From: CAZRIE01 sp964600075
GTDB taxonomy: Bacteria; Bacteroidota; Bacteroidia; Flavobacteriales; Flavobacteriaceae
NCBI GenBank assembly: GCA_964600075.1
Contig: CAZRIE010000002.1
Location: 61,502-125,501, forward strand
Length of the DNA stretch: 64,000 nt
Direction: 5' to 3'
The notes beneath the pieces were generated by a model. It worked only from the letters and a program-made list of their open reading frames with translations. It ran no database searches and had not been told where the DNA came from. The position numbers were made by a program, and so were the translations under genes. Shown here in pieces: positions 1-8,557 of this stretch (the stretch's first letter is position 1; each line of letters begins with the position of its first letter).

Positions 1-1
1 T

Positions 2-100
2 GGCACTCCAGTTGAAGGTGAATTTATCACTGGGGCAGGTAATGGTACCCAAACGGATGTGGTCACATGGGGAACAGGATGGACCGTCGGAATTAACTAA
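2..100 (+). CDS. C-terminal end of an unidentified protein (partial)
   Basis: An open frame enters the window at its left edge and ends with TAA at 98-100, giving 32 visible residues rich in Gly and Thr and ending in WTVGIN. A strong terminator hairpin follows 39 bases later, which supports this as a real gene end. The Gly/Thr-rich beta-type composition would suit a secreted or surface protein, but no family can be named from so short a tail. Confidence 0.55.
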   Translation, partial: GTPVEGEFITGAGNGTQTDVVTWGTGWTVGIN

Positions 101-138
101 CTGAACCCACAGGGCGGAATCAATTTATTTATTTCAAG

Positions 139-170
139 AGCCCGGTCCGAAAGCTTTCGGGCGGGCTTTC
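139..170 (+). terminator. Intrinsic terminator hairpin
   Basis: AGCCCG at 139-144 pairs with CGGGCT at 162-167, and the inner segment CCGAAAGCTTTCGG is itself a perfect palindrome. A T-rich stretch follows. It lies just after the partial gene ending at 100. Confidence 0.75.
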
Positions 171-270
171 TTACGTTTTAACCCTGTTTTACGACCGTAT
201 ATACATTTGGCTCGGCTATGGGAAGGAGGAATTCGTATATTCGTGGTATCTTTTTTGTTATCCCTACTGT

Positions 271-579
271 ATGAAGCACCTTTACATCGTTATTACATTT
301 TTATGTATTTCCTTAAGCTATGGTCAAGAAGCCAATGTAAATGGAGATATTGAGGGTTTCAAACTTTATCCGAACCCAGCTACGGATGGCAAAGTATTTA
401 TTATCACTTCAGAAAATACCCCAAAGCGAATCGCTATTTATGACGTATTGGGTACACAGGTCTTGGAAACAAAGATTTTTGGAAAGGAATTACTTCTGAC
501 TGACCTTAATCCTGGAATGTATGTTTTGCGTGTTTACCAAAACAACAAAGTAGCTACCCGAAAATTGATTGTAAAATAG
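271..579 (+). CDS. Mini T9SS type A sorting-domain protein, copy 1
   Basis: This 102-residue protein has an N-terminal signal peptide (residues 1 to about 18, hydrophobic core and SYG end) followed almost at once by a type IX secretion C-terminal sorting domain from about residue 29 (motif GFKLYPNPA, later GMYVLRV and a final RKLIVK). Only about ten residues lie between the two, so no passenger domain is visible. The sorting-domain family normally directs proteins across the outer membrane through the Por/Spr machinery and is usually removed or used for anchoring. A paralogue of the same design follows at 793-1116. The function of such tag-only proteins is unknown to me; regulation of, or competition for, the secretion machinery are possibilities. 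Confidence 0.85.
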   Translation: MKHLYIVITFLCISLSYGQEANVNGDIEGFKLYPNPATDGKVFIITSENTPKRIAIYDVLGTQVLETKIFGKELLLTDLNPGMYVLRVYQNNKVATRKLIVK

Positions 580-681
580 GTATAACTCTTGGGTTAAAAT
601 CAAGAAACGAATTTTCCCTTCACTTTTATTTCCCCTTATATTGAATTCTTTCGGCTTCGACGACCGGTATAAAAAATCGAT

Positions 682-771
682 AAAAGGTAAACCTTTTCAT
701 ATTTACCTACACTTTGTCGAATTTCACAACATTTTTATCGTGTAGGTAAAGTCTTTCACTACATTTATAGT
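682..771. repeat. Cluster of three inverted repeats
   Basis: Three separate inverted repeats sit in the gap between the two mini sorting-domain genes. AAAAGG (682-687) pairs with CCTTTT (692-697). TTTACCTACAC (702-712) pairs with GTGTAGGTAAA (740-750) across 27 bases. CACTA pairs with TAGTG around 758-771. They could be RNA structures in the leader of the second gene or protein-binding sites. None is followed by the T-run expected of a simple terminator. Confidence 0.5.
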
Positions 772-792
772 GTTGATCCCAAATCAATACCT

Positions 793-1116
793 ATGCGAAA
801 TATTTACTTTACAGTATTTATGGTACTCACTTTTGCGCTTTCCGCTCAAGAACACCTTAATTTTCAGAATCAGAAAACCGAGGAGATTTCGGGCTTTAAA
901 CTGTACCCCAATCCCGCAATCGGTGGTATGGTCAATGTCACTACCAGAGACAATGCGATTAAACTTATTACGGTCTACGATGTCTTTGGTGAAGTAGTCC
1001 TCATCGATAGAATTTCGAGGAACACTTTGAATATTTCACGACTGGTTACCGGAGTTTATGTACTTCAGGTTACCGAGAACAAGAAGACGATTACCCGTAA
1101 ATTGGTGGTGAAGTAG
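793..1116 (+). CDS. Mini T9SS type A sorting-domain protein, copy 2
   Basis: A 107-residue paralogue of the gene at 271-579. It has a signal peptide to about residue 18 (ending SAQ), a 15-residue linker, then a type A sorting domain from about residue 34 (GFKLYPNPA, IYDV-like VYDVFGE, GVYVLQV, final RKLVVK). As in copy 1 there is no passenger domain. The overlapping frame at 770-997 has no such organisation, so 793 is the supported gene. The leader region contains three inverted repeats. Confidence 0.85.
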   Translation: MRNIYFTVFMVLTFALSAQEHLNFQNQKTEEISGFKLYPNPAIGGMVNVTTRDNAIKLITVYDVFGEVVLIDRISRNTLNISRLVTGVYVLQVTENKKTITRKLVVK

Positions 1117-1191
1117 CCCCAAGCTCTCGAAGGGGATATCTACAAAAAAGGAGATTACTCCACTTAGCTCCTAATGACGATATGATTTGGT

Positions 1192-1199
1192 TATTTTTG
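1192..1199 (+). promoter_or_regulatory. Bacteroidota -7 promoter element
   Basis: TATTTTTG matches the TAnnTTTG consensus and lies 10 bases before the ATG at 1210, implying a very short leader. No clear -33 TTG was found. Confidence 0.5.
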
Positions 1200-1209
1200 C
1201 TGTAGCCAA

Positions 1210-2190
1210 ATGATAGACACCCTCGACATTTTTAATATTGCTTCCGAAAGTGAATTTGATTCCATTGCTTTGGAGACTTTTCGGTTTCAGTATCGAAACA
1301 ATAAGGTCTATCGTGAATTCTGCGAACATTTGGGGAAATCTGATACCAATGTGGACCAACTTCTCGAAATTCCATTTTTGCCGATTTCTTTCTTTAAATC
1401 CAAGGATATAATTTGCGGAGAAAATAAACCTCAAGCCATTTTTACTAGTAGCGGAACAACAGGAAGTCAGACCAGCAAGCATTTCATAAACGATATCGAC
1501 TTGTACGAACAAAGCTTCCGGAAGGCATTTACGTATTTTTACGATACTATTACAGACTATTGTGTTTTTGCTTTACTGCCCTCTTATCTGGAAAGGGAAG
1601 GCTCTTCTTTGATTTATATGGTCGACGATATGATCCGAAAAAGTGGGCATCCGTCAAGCGGATTTTATCTTAACGATTTGGAAGGCTTGCGCAATAAATT
1701 AGGGCAACTCAACGCCGAGCGGCAAAAAACGTTATTGATAGGAGTATCGTTTGCACTGTTAGATATGGCCGAAAATTATTCCATCCAACTAGAGCACACG
1801 ATAATAATGGAAACCGGTGGTATGAAAGGTCGTCGAAAGGAACTCATTCGCGAAGAACTTCATGACATTTTAAAAAAGGGGTTCGGTGTTGATACCATAC
1901 ATTCGGAGTACGGTATGACCGAGCTGCTTTCACAGGCCTATTCAAAAGGAAACGGAATCTTCGAAACCCCGCCTTGGATAAAAATAATTATACGTGATAC
2001 CGAAGACCCGTTGACTTTTCATACTACGGGGAAAACAGGTGGAATAAACATTATCGACCTTGTAAATAGGCATTCCTGTTCTTTTATTGCCACCCAAGAC
2101 CTAGGGAAAGCCCATACAAATGCGACTTTTGAGATATTAGGTCGGTTCGATCATTCCGATGTTAGGGGGTGCAATTTGATGGTACTTTAA
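1210..2190 (+). CDS. LuxE-like acyl-protein synthetase / adenylate-forming acyltransferase
   Basis: This 326-residue protein resembles the flavobacterial acyl transferases related to LuxE and phenylacetate-CoA ligase. The adenylate-forming loop is visible at residues 78-86 (FTSSGTTGS), and a second conserved patch, HSEYGMTELLSQAYS, fits the ATP/acyl-binding region. Such enzymes activate a carboxylic acid and pass the acyl group to a protein or CoA thiol. The real substrate is unknown. A TATTTTTG promoter element lies just upstream. The neighbouring fhs gene is on the opposite strand and converges with it. Confidence 0.75.
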   Translation: MIDTLDIFNIASESEFDSIALETFRFQYRNNKVYREFCEHLGKSDTNVDQLLEIPFLPISFFKSKDIICGENKPQAIFTSSGTTGSQTSKHFINDIDLYEQSFRKAFTYFYDTITDYCVFALLPSYLEREGSSLIYMVDDMIRKSGHPSSGFYLNDLEGLRNKLGQLNAERQKTLLIGVSFALLDMAENYSIQLEHTIIMETGGMKGRRKELIREELHDILKKGFGVDTIHSEYGMTELLSQAYSKGNGIFETPPWIKIIIRDTEDPLTFHTTGKTGGINIIDLVNRHSCSFIATQDLGKAHTNATFEILGRFDHSDVRGCNLMVL

Positions 2191-2217
2191 ATACCTAAGA
2201 AACCTACGTGGATAGTA

Positions 2218-3885
2218 TTAGAAAAGGCCCGAAATCGTGCCATCAATATCGATGTCTATTTTTTCAGAGGCAGGGTGTGCAGGTAAGCCTGGCATTCGCA
2301 TGATGTCGCCCGTAATGGGAATTAAAAAACCCGCTCCGGCAGCAATTTGAATTTCCTTAACGGTAATCACAAAGTCTTTTGGTCTTCCCAAAAGTTTCGG
2401 GTTGTCGGATAAAGACTTCTGAGTTTTCGCAATGCAAACGGGGAGGTCTTCAAGACCGAGATTGGCGATGGTCTTAAGGTTTGATAAGGCGGTGGAGGTA
2501 TAATCGACATGTTCCGCCCCATAAATCTTCGTCGCAATAGTCGAAATCTTTGATTTTACATCGGTCTTCCAATCATAAAGGGGCGTAAAAGAGGTGTTGC
2601 TTCGATCGACAAGTTCGATGACCTTTTGCGCCAGGTCTAGAGCACCTTCACCTCCTTTGGCCCAAACTTCGGCCACCGCAACTTTAGCGCCAAGTTCATG
2701 TGCCGTTTTACTTATAAAATCTACCTCTTCATCCGTGTCAGCCGTAAATCGATTGATGGCCACCACAACGGGTAGGCCAAAAAGCTTTATATTCTCTAAA
2801 TGCTTTTCGAGGTTCGGTATACCCTTTGCGAGTGTATCTACATCAGGAACTATCAAACTGTTCAAAGCCGCCCCCCCATGGTATTTCAAAGCTCGAATCG
2901 TTGTGGTTAAAACGACCGCTTTTGGTGAAAGTCCTGCACTTTGGCATTTAATATCAAAGAACTTTTCGGCACCCAAATCAAATCCGAAGCCGGCTTCAGT
3001 AACCGTATAATCGGAAAACGACATTCCCATTCTCGTTGCAATTACCGAATTGGTACCTTGAGCAATATTTGCGAAAGGCCCGCCATGGATTATAGCAGGA
3101 TTACCTTCTATCGTCTGCACCAAATTAGGCTTTATCGCATCTTTCAAAAGAGCGGTCATAGCGCCTTCTGCCTTCAGGTCTCTGGCGTAAATCGGTTTTT
3201 TATCGAAAGTATAGCCGATAAAGATGTTGCCCATTCGCTGTTTTAGATCTTGAAGATTATCGGCAAGACAAAGAATCGCCATTATCTCGGACGCCGCAGT
3301 GATATCGAAACCCGTTTCTCTCGGTACGCCTGATGTGGTGCCGCCCAAACCAACAATAATTCTTCGTAATGCCCGGTCGTTCATGTCAAAGACCCTTTTC
3401 CAAGATATAGTTCGTGCATCAAGACCTAAAGAACTGGTCTTGCTTTGAATATTGTTATCGATTAGGGCCGCCAAGAGGTTATGGGCCTTTTCGATAGCCG
3501 CAAAGTCGCCCGTGAAATGCAAGTTTATGTCTTCCATAGGCAGCACTTGTGAGTACCCGCCACCAGTTGCACCTCCCTTAATACCAAAAACCGGCCCCAG
3601 TGAAGGTTCACGTAGCACGACCGTGGTTTTTTTTCCCAATCGATTCAACCCATCCGAAAGACCAATGGAAATGGTTGTTTTACCCTCGCCAGCAGGGGTA
3701 GGCGAAATTGCCGAAACGAGTATGAGGTTACTTTCATCTGCTTTGTCCTTATCGATCTTTGAAATAGGCAATTTTGCCTTGTATTTTCCATACATTTCGA
3801 TAACCTCGGCATCGAGTCCAAATTTTTCTGCAATTGTTGCTATTGGTATTAGCTTAACCTTTTGCGCAATTTCTTGATCGGTCAT
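2218..3885 (-). CDS. fhs: Formate--tetrahydrofolate ligase
   Basis: A 555-residue cytoplasmic enzyme of one-carbon metabolism that makes 10-formyl-tetrahydrofolate from formate, ATP and tetrahydrofolate. The ATP-binding P-loop PAGEGKTT is at residues 64-71, and the family signature regions REPSLGPVFGIKGGA and MPGLPAHPA are present near the start and end. The length matches the family. It is transcribed toward the acyl-protein synthetase gene and lies downstream of tyrS on the same strand, with a 120-base gap that leaves room for a separate promoter. Confidence 0.97.
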   Translation of the reverse strand: MTDQEIAQKVKLIPIATIAEKFGLDAEVIEMYGKYKAKLPISKIDKDKADESNLILVSAISPTPAGEGKTTISIGLSDGLNRLGKKTTVVLREPSLGPVFGIKGGATGGGYSQVLPMEDINLHFTGDFAAIEKAHNLLAALIDNNIQSKTSSLGLDARTISWKRVFDMNDRALRRIIVGLGGTTSGVPRETGFDITAASEIMAILCLADNLQDLKQRMGNIFIGYTFDKKPIYARDLKAEGAMTALLKDAIKPNLVQTIEGNPAIIHGGPFANIAQGTNSVIATRMGMSFSDYTVTEAGFGFDLGAEKFFDIKCQSAGLSPKAVVLTTTIRALKYHGGAALNSLIVPDVDTLAKGIPNLEKHLENIKLFGLPVVVAINRFTADTDEEVDFISKTAHELGAKVAVAEVWAKGGEGALDLAQKVIELVDRSNTSFTPLYDWKTDVKSKISTIATKIYGAEHVDYTSTALSNLKTIANLGLEDLPVCIAKTQKSLSDNPKLLGRPKDFVITVKEIQIAAGAGFLIPITGDIMRMPGLPAHPASEKIDIDIDGTISGLF

Positions 3886-4005
3886 ATTCTTTTAGTTATT
3901 GAACTCGTCTTGAGTAATTCTTTTACCTACGAATCTTGAGTTTTATCTTATCGTCCAGAATGTTTAGGCGGCACAGCAAATCAATGAAATAGGTAAACGT
4001 AACTT

Positions 4006-5301
4006 CTAAGCAACAATTAAAACAAAATAATTTTTCTTGCCCCGTTGCAACAACACGAACTTCTCGTTGATCAAGTCAGCAGCAGTAATAAGAAAATCGC
4101 CCTTGACCTTTTCTTTATTTACCGAAATGGAATTCTGTTTCAATTCTCTACGGGCCTCGCTGTTAGAGGCCAGAAATCCCGTCTTATCGGCCAAGGCCCC
4201 GATCATATCGAGTCCGCTTTCAAGTTCCGACTTGGAGATTTCGGCTTGAGGTACACCTTCAAAGACATCAAGAAAAGTCTTTTCGTTCAACTTTTTTAGG
4301 TCTTCCGAAGTTGACTTTCCAAAAAGAATATTGCTTGCCTTTTGGGCATTGTCCAAATCATCTTGCGAATGTACCATAACGGTAATCTCTTCGGCCAAGC
4401 GCTTTTGTAGTAACCTTAGATGTGGAGCCTGTTGATGTTCTTCAACCAGAACCGCAATGTCGTCCTTAGAAATAAAAGTAAATATCTTGATGTATTTCTC
4501 GGCATCTTCATCTGAAGTGTTTAACCAATACTGGTAAAATCGATATGGTGATGTACGCTCGGCATCCAACCAAATATTTCCACTTTCCGTCTTTCCAAAC
4601 TTGGTGCCATCAGCTTTTGTAATCAACGGGCAGGTCAGGGCAAAACCCTTTCCGCCGCCGATACGTCGGATCAGTTCGGTACCGGTGGTGATATTGCCCC
4701 ATTGGTCGCTACCACCCATCTGCAACGAACAGTCATAATTTCTATAAAGATGTAAAAAATCATAACCCTGTACCAATTGATAGGTGAATTCGGTAAATGA
4801 CATGCCTTCCTTAGCTTCTGCGGACAGTCTTTTTTTGACCGAATCTTTGGCAATCATATAATTTACTGTAATATGTTTGCCGACGTCGCGGATGAAATCC
4901 AAAAAGGAAAAATCTTTCATCCAATCGTAATTATTGACCAAAATAGCCGCATTTTTCGTATCGCCTGTGAAATCGAGAAAACGGGACAATTGCTCTTTCA
5001 ATGCTTCTTGATTATGGCGCAGGGTAGCTTCATCTAAAAGATTACGCTCCGAAGATTTACCCGAAGGATCCCCAATCATGCCCGTAGCACCACCAATAAG
5101 GGCGAATGGCTTATGACCTGCCAATTGAAAATGTCGTAACATCATCACACCGACGAGATGCCCAATGTGTAGCGAATCAGCAGTCGGATCAATACCTACA
5201 TAAGCGGACTGCATTCCACTCAATAGATGCTCTTCCGTTCCGGGCATTGCATCGTGCAACATTCCCCTCCATTTCAATTCTTCGACAAAGTTTGAAGCCA
5301 T
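4006..5301 (-). CDS. tyrS: Tyrosine--tRNA ligase
   Basis: Charges tRNA-Tyr with tyrosine in the cytoplasm. In this 431-residue protein the class I HIGH motif is exact (residues 45-48, HIGH) and the KMSKS equivalent is KFGKTESG. The C-terminal 65 or so residues form the S4-like RNA-binding domain. The length is normal for bacterial TyrS. A -7 element (TATATTTG on the minus strand, 5327-5334) stands 25 bases before the ATG, supporting this start. Confidence 0.98.
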   Translation of the reverse strand: MASNFVEELKWRGMLHDAMPGTEEHLLSGMQSAYVGIDPTADSLHIGHLVGVMMLRHFQLAGHKPFALIGGATGMIGDPSGKSSERNLLDEATLRHNQEALKEQLSRFLDFTGDTKNAAILVNNYDWMKDFSFLDFIRDVGKHITVNYMIAKDSVKKRLSAEAKEGMSFTEFTYQLVQGYDFLHLYRNYDCSLQMGGSDQWGNITTGTELIRRIGGGKGFALTCPLITKADGTKFGKTESGNIWLDAERTSPYRFYQYWLNTSDEDAEKYIKIFTFISKDDIAVLVEEHQQAPHLRLLQKRLAEEITVMVHSQDDLDNAQKASNILFGKSTSEDLKKLNEKTFLDVFEGVPQAEISKSELESGLDMIGALADKTGFLASNSEARRELKQNSISVNKEKVKGDFLITAADLINEKFVLLQRGKKNYFVLIVA

Positions 5302-5326
5302 TTTTGGTGTATTCTAAATTATCCTA

Positions 5327-5334
5327 CAAATATA
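5327..5334 (-). promoter_or_regulatory. -7 promoter element of tyrS
   Basis: On the minus strand this reads TATATTTG, an exact TAnnTTTG match, 25 bases upstream of the tyrS ATG at 5301. Confidence 0.55.
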
Positions 5335-5392
5335 AAAGGAAATCTATGCCTTCCCACGTTCTGAAGAAAGGAATTAATCCAACTCCATTCCC

Positions 5393-5400
5393 TAACTTTG
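5393..5400 (+). promoter_or_regulatory. -7 promoter element of the NAD-epimerase gene
   Basis: TAACTTTG fits TAnnTTTG and lies only 4 bases before the ATG at 5405. If used, the transcript would be leaderless or would start inside the gene, so the true start codon or promoter deserves checking. Confidence 0.4.
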
Positions 5401-5404
5401 AGCT

Positions 5405-6412
5405 ATGGTCTTGGTCACAGGCGGAACGGGTTTAGTCGGCGCGCATCTTTTACTGAAATTGGTTGAAAATGGAATTTCCGTGCGGGCCATCCACAGAAAA
5501 AAAAGCAATCTCAAAAAAGTAGAAAAAGTTTTCGGCTACTATCGGGAAGATGCTTCATCACTGTTCAACACCATCGAATGGGTGGAGGCGGATATCAACG
5601 ATATACCAGCTCTAGAAATCGCTTTCGAAGGCATAACTCATGTGTACCATGCTGCTGCCCTGATTTCGTTCGACCCGAATAATTACAAAGAACTTCAAAA
5701 GATAAACACCGAGGGTACGGCCAATATCGTGAACCTATGTATCTCTAATACCGTTAAAAAACTGTGTTACGTCAGTACCATAGGCACTATCGGTAAGAGC
5801 TTGGGCGATGAAAAAGCAGACGAGGAAACAGTCTGGACACCCCACGAAGCTAATGTGTACGGGCTCACCAAACACGCTGCCGAAATGGAAGTCTGGCGCG
5901 GTTCTCAAGAAGGGCTACCTGTCGTAATGGTAAACCCGGGTCTCATTATCGGTCCTGGGTTTTGGACTTCTGGAAGTGGTGCTCTGTTTAACATCGCCAA
6001 AAAAGAATATCGATTCTATCCGCCGGGTGGCACCGGATTCATAACCGTTCACGATGTCATTCAACTAATGGTCGGACTGATGGACTCAAACATTAAAAAC
6101 GAACGTTATATCGCTGTGGCTGAAAATTGGACATACCATAAAATCCTCACCGAAATAACCGCCGAGTTTGATTTAAAACGGCCTAGTATACAACTTAAGT
6201 TTTGGCAATTAGAAATCGGTCGGTGGTTCGATTGGTTAAAAAACCGCTTTCTCAAAACTGGAAGACGGATTACCAAAAGCTCGATTCGTTCATTAAAGCA
6301 TAGGGAAGTCTATGACAACCAAAAAGTACGGCATGACCTGAATTTCGAATTCGAACCTTTGAATGGTGTTATTGCTTTTTGTTGCCAGAAGTTTGGGCAA
6401 GAGAATCAGTAG
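5405..6412 (+). CDS. NAD-dependent epimerase/dehydratase family protein
   Basis: A 335-residue extended short-chain dehydrogenase. The Rossmann motif GGTGLVG is at residues 6-12 and the catalytic YxxxK is Y152/K156 (YGLTK). The N-terminus begins directly with the first beta strand, as is usual for the family. The substrate is unknown; relatives act on nucleotide sugars, steroids or dihydroflavonol-like compounds. Its last 44 bases overlap the end of the convergent DUF4296 gene. Confidence 0.85.
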   Translation: MVLVTGGTGLVGAHLLLKLVENGISVRAIHRKKSNLKKVEKVFGYYREDASSLFNTIEWVEADINDIPALEIAFEGITHVYHAAALISFDPNNYKELQKINTEGTANIVNLCISNTVKKLCYVSTIGTIGKSLGDEKADEETVWTPHEANVYGLTKHAAEMEVWRGSQEGLPVVMVNPGLIIGPGFWTSGSGALFNIAKKEYRFYPPGGTGFITVHDVIQLMVGLMDSNIKNERYIAVAENWTYHKILTEITAEFDLKRPSIQLKFWQLEIGRWFDWLKNRFLKTGRRITKSSIRSLKHREVYDNQKVRHDLNFEFEPLNGVIAFCCQKFGQENQ

Positions 6413-6821
6413 TCTTTTGTTTTTTTAACCGTTCCAATTTTTGTTTTTGTTCCCTTTTTTGAAGCTTGAGACTATCTTCGACAGCTTTGGCCACATTCAA
6501 GATAGTATGCTCTTTTTCGAGTCTTGACTCTACCTCTTTATAAATACTTTCATATTGAATGGGCAATGAGGCATAGTACTTATCACTTTCAACGAATTGC
6601 ACACTATCGATGTTATGCTTTTCAAAAATAAAGGCTATTGGATCTATGTCGTTGTCACGTAGAATAGCGGTGCCGGTCGTTTTAGCAGCATTTATGATAG
6701 CCAGATCTTTGAGCACATCTACCATCTTATCTCTTGCGATAAGGTCTTCAGGTTCTTTCAAAAGCTTTTCGCTGCAGGAAGTCAAGCAAATTAGTATCGT
6801 CAAAAGAAATACCTTTTTCAT
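6369..6821 (-). CDS. DUF4296 lipoprotein
   Basis: A 150-residue predicted lipoprotein. The signal ends in a lipobox (LTSC, Cys16), followed by an alpha-helical DUF4296 region typical of Flavobacteriia and a charged coiled-coil tail rich in Lys, Gln and Glu. It sits upstream of the epimerase end and downstream of pyrC on the same strand, a neighbourhood common in this group. No function is established for the family. The 44-base tail overlap with the convergent epimerase gene is on opposite strands. Confidence 0.8.
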   Translation of the reverse strand: MKKVFLLTILICLTSCSEKLLKEPEDLIARDKMVDVLKDLAIINAAKTTGTAILRDNDIDPIAFIFEKHNIDSVQFVESDKYYASLPIQYESIYKEVESRLEKEHTILNVAKAVEDSLKLQKREQKQKLERLKKQKTTDSLAQTSGNKKQ

Positions 6822-7055
6822 TTTAAAATATATTGTTAAAACCCAAGAAAAAAATCAAAAAACTAGACTTGTCTATTACAAAATAGATCTTCGCTATAAA
6901 CATACTTGGACAATTGAAGCTTTTTTCCATCACGGATATATCCCCCAATCCCTTCGAGCGGGAATCCCTTTTTCCAAACTTCGTGCCGCTAACCTCGCAA
7001 CTCGTATGTTTTTAGTTTTATTTCTAGGCTCTTGGTTCTATTGTATTTTTATAAT

Positions 7056-8390
7056 CTATCTATCGAAAGTTAATCGTTTCCCATAGCGTTCAGCGGAAAA
7101 ATTTCCGTTTTCATAGGCCAAATGCCCATTTACGAAAGTATGGGTTACTTTAGATTGGAAGGTATTTCCCTCGAAGGGCGACCATCCACATTTGTAAGCG
7201 ATGTTCTCTTTGGATACTTTCCACGATGCATTCAAATCTGCCACTGTCAAGTCAGCAAAATATCCTTCCCGAATAAAACCCCTTTTCTTGATATCGAATA
7301 ATTTAGCGGGATTATGGCACATCTTCTCCACAATTTTTTCCAAGGATATCATTCCTTCGTGATACTTTTCGAACATCGCGGGAAGCGCATGTTGTACCAG
7401 AGGCCCACCTGAAGGTGCCTTGGTATATACATTGTCTTTTTCTTCGAGCAAGTGCGGGGCATGATCCGTAGCGATGACATCCAATCGATCATCTAAAAGG
7501 GCTTTCCATAGCTGATCCCGATCCGTCGGGGTTTTGACCGCGGGGTTCCATTTGATCAATGTACCCTTGGTATCGTAGTCAGCATCTGAAAACCATAAAT
7601 GATGGATGCATACTTCAGCGGTAATTTTTTTCTGCTCCAAGGGAATATCGTTCCGGAACAGTTCTGTTTCCTTGCCTGTTGACAGATGGAATACATGCAA
7701 GCGCGCACCGGTCTTTTTGGCGAGGGCAATGGCTTTGGAAGAAGAAAGATAACAAGCTTCTTCACTGCGAATCAAAGGATGGTATTTTATAGGAATGTCA
7801 TCTCCGTATTCCCCCTTATATATAGCCAGATTCTGTCGAATGGTCTGCTCATCCTCGCAATGGGTGGAAATTACCATTTCGGTATTGCTGAAAATTTTTT
7901 CGAGTACGGCCTCGTCGTCGACCAACATATTTCCAGTAGACGACCCCAAAAATAGTTTTACCCCTGAGCAGGCATTTTTGTCCAGCCGCTTGATTTCTTC
8001 CAGATTATCATTCGTGCCCCCGAATAAAAAAGAATAATTGGCATAGGAAGTGTTTTCGGCCATGGCGAACTTTTCTTCCAATTTTTGTATAGTAGTTGTC
8101 TGAGGATTGGTATTGGGCTGCTCCATATAAGTAGTAATACCCCCCGCAACCGCCGCCCTACTTTCGGAGGCAATATCACCTTTGTGGGTAAGGCCGGGTT
8201 CACGAAAATGCACTTGATCGTCAATGACGCCGGGCATGAGATACCTTCCGGCGAGATCGATGACTTCGGCATTTGCATCGGAGATATCTGTATCGATTCT
8301 TACAATCCTATCATCTTCAAGCAGCACATCGCTCTCGAAAATAGAATTCTCGTTTACGACCTTTGCATTTTTAATCAATATTCTTCCCAT
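7056..8390 (-). CDS. pyrC: Dihydroorotase family amidohydrolase
   Basis: A 444-residue amidohydrolase of the dihydroorotase type, which closes carbamoyl aspartate to dihydroorotate in pyrimidine synthesis. Family marks are VHFREPG near residue 60, CSGVKLFLGSSTG around the carboxylated-Lys region, THCEDE, and DHAPH near the end. The usual HxH metal pair reads Q59-V-H61 here, so the first metal ligand is replaced. That is unusual for a catalytic dihydroorotase, although related Bacteroidota sequences may share it. It lies in a run with the mannosyltransferase gene and DUF4296. Confidence is high for the family, lower for the exact reaction. Confidence 0.85.
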   Translation of the reverse strand: MGRILIKNAKVVNENSIFESDVLLEDDRIVRIDTDISDANAEVIDLAGRYLMPGVIDDQVHFREPGLTHKGDIASESRAAVAGGITTYMEQPNTNPQTTTIQKLEEKFAMAENTSYANYSFLFGGTNDNLEEIKRLDKNACSGVKLFLGSSTGNMLVDDEAVLEKIFSNTEMVISTHCEDEQTIRQNLAIYKGEYGDDIPIKYHPLIRSEEACYLSSSKAIALAKKTGARLHVFHLSTGKETELFRNDIPLEQKKITAEVCIHHLWFSDADYDTKGTLIKWNPAVKTPTDRDQLWKALLDDRLDVIATDHAPHLLEEKDNVYTKAPSGGPLVQHALPAMFEKYHEGMISLEKIVEKMCHNPAKLFDIKKRGFIREGYFADLTVADLNASWKVSKENIAYKCGWSPFEGNTFQSKVTHTFVNGHLAYENGNFSAERYGKRLTFDR

Positions 8391-8394
8391 ACTA

Positions 8395-8557
8395 AGAGCC
8401 TGTTTTGAAATCTATCAATTATTTTTTAATGTTTCCTTTTTGCGCATAACTTCGTTAAAATTTTGAACCGTAGCTCTGCTATGTTTAAAAATTTTGCCTT
8501 GTTCTGCATCAAAAATAGTCTATTAGAAATTCAATCCTACATTTCAAAACAGGCTCT
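8395..8557. mobile_element. MITE-like palindrome-ended repeat, copy 1
   Basis: A 163-base element bounded by perfect 17-bp inverted repeats (8395-8411, AGAGCCTGTTTTGAAAT, and its complement at 8541-8557). The interior contains a stem-loop around CCGTAGC/GCTATG at 8468-8483. A diverged second copy lies at 58950-59154 and an isolated end at 14658-14674. The right end supplies the stop codon of the neighbouring mannosyltransferase gene. There is no coding capacity. It is probably a non-autonomous element moved by a transposase encoded elsewhere. Confidence 0.8.

Noticed and set aside
770..997. A 75-codon frame overlapping the second mini sorting-domain gene
   Set aside because: It is a shadow in another frame; the frame at 793 has a signal peptide and a sorting domain.
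6822..7055. An open frame with a hydrophobic end in the gap between the DUF4296 gene and pyrC
   Set aside because: It starts inside the DUF4296 gene on the other strand and has no signal or conserved part. I see no gene in this gap.
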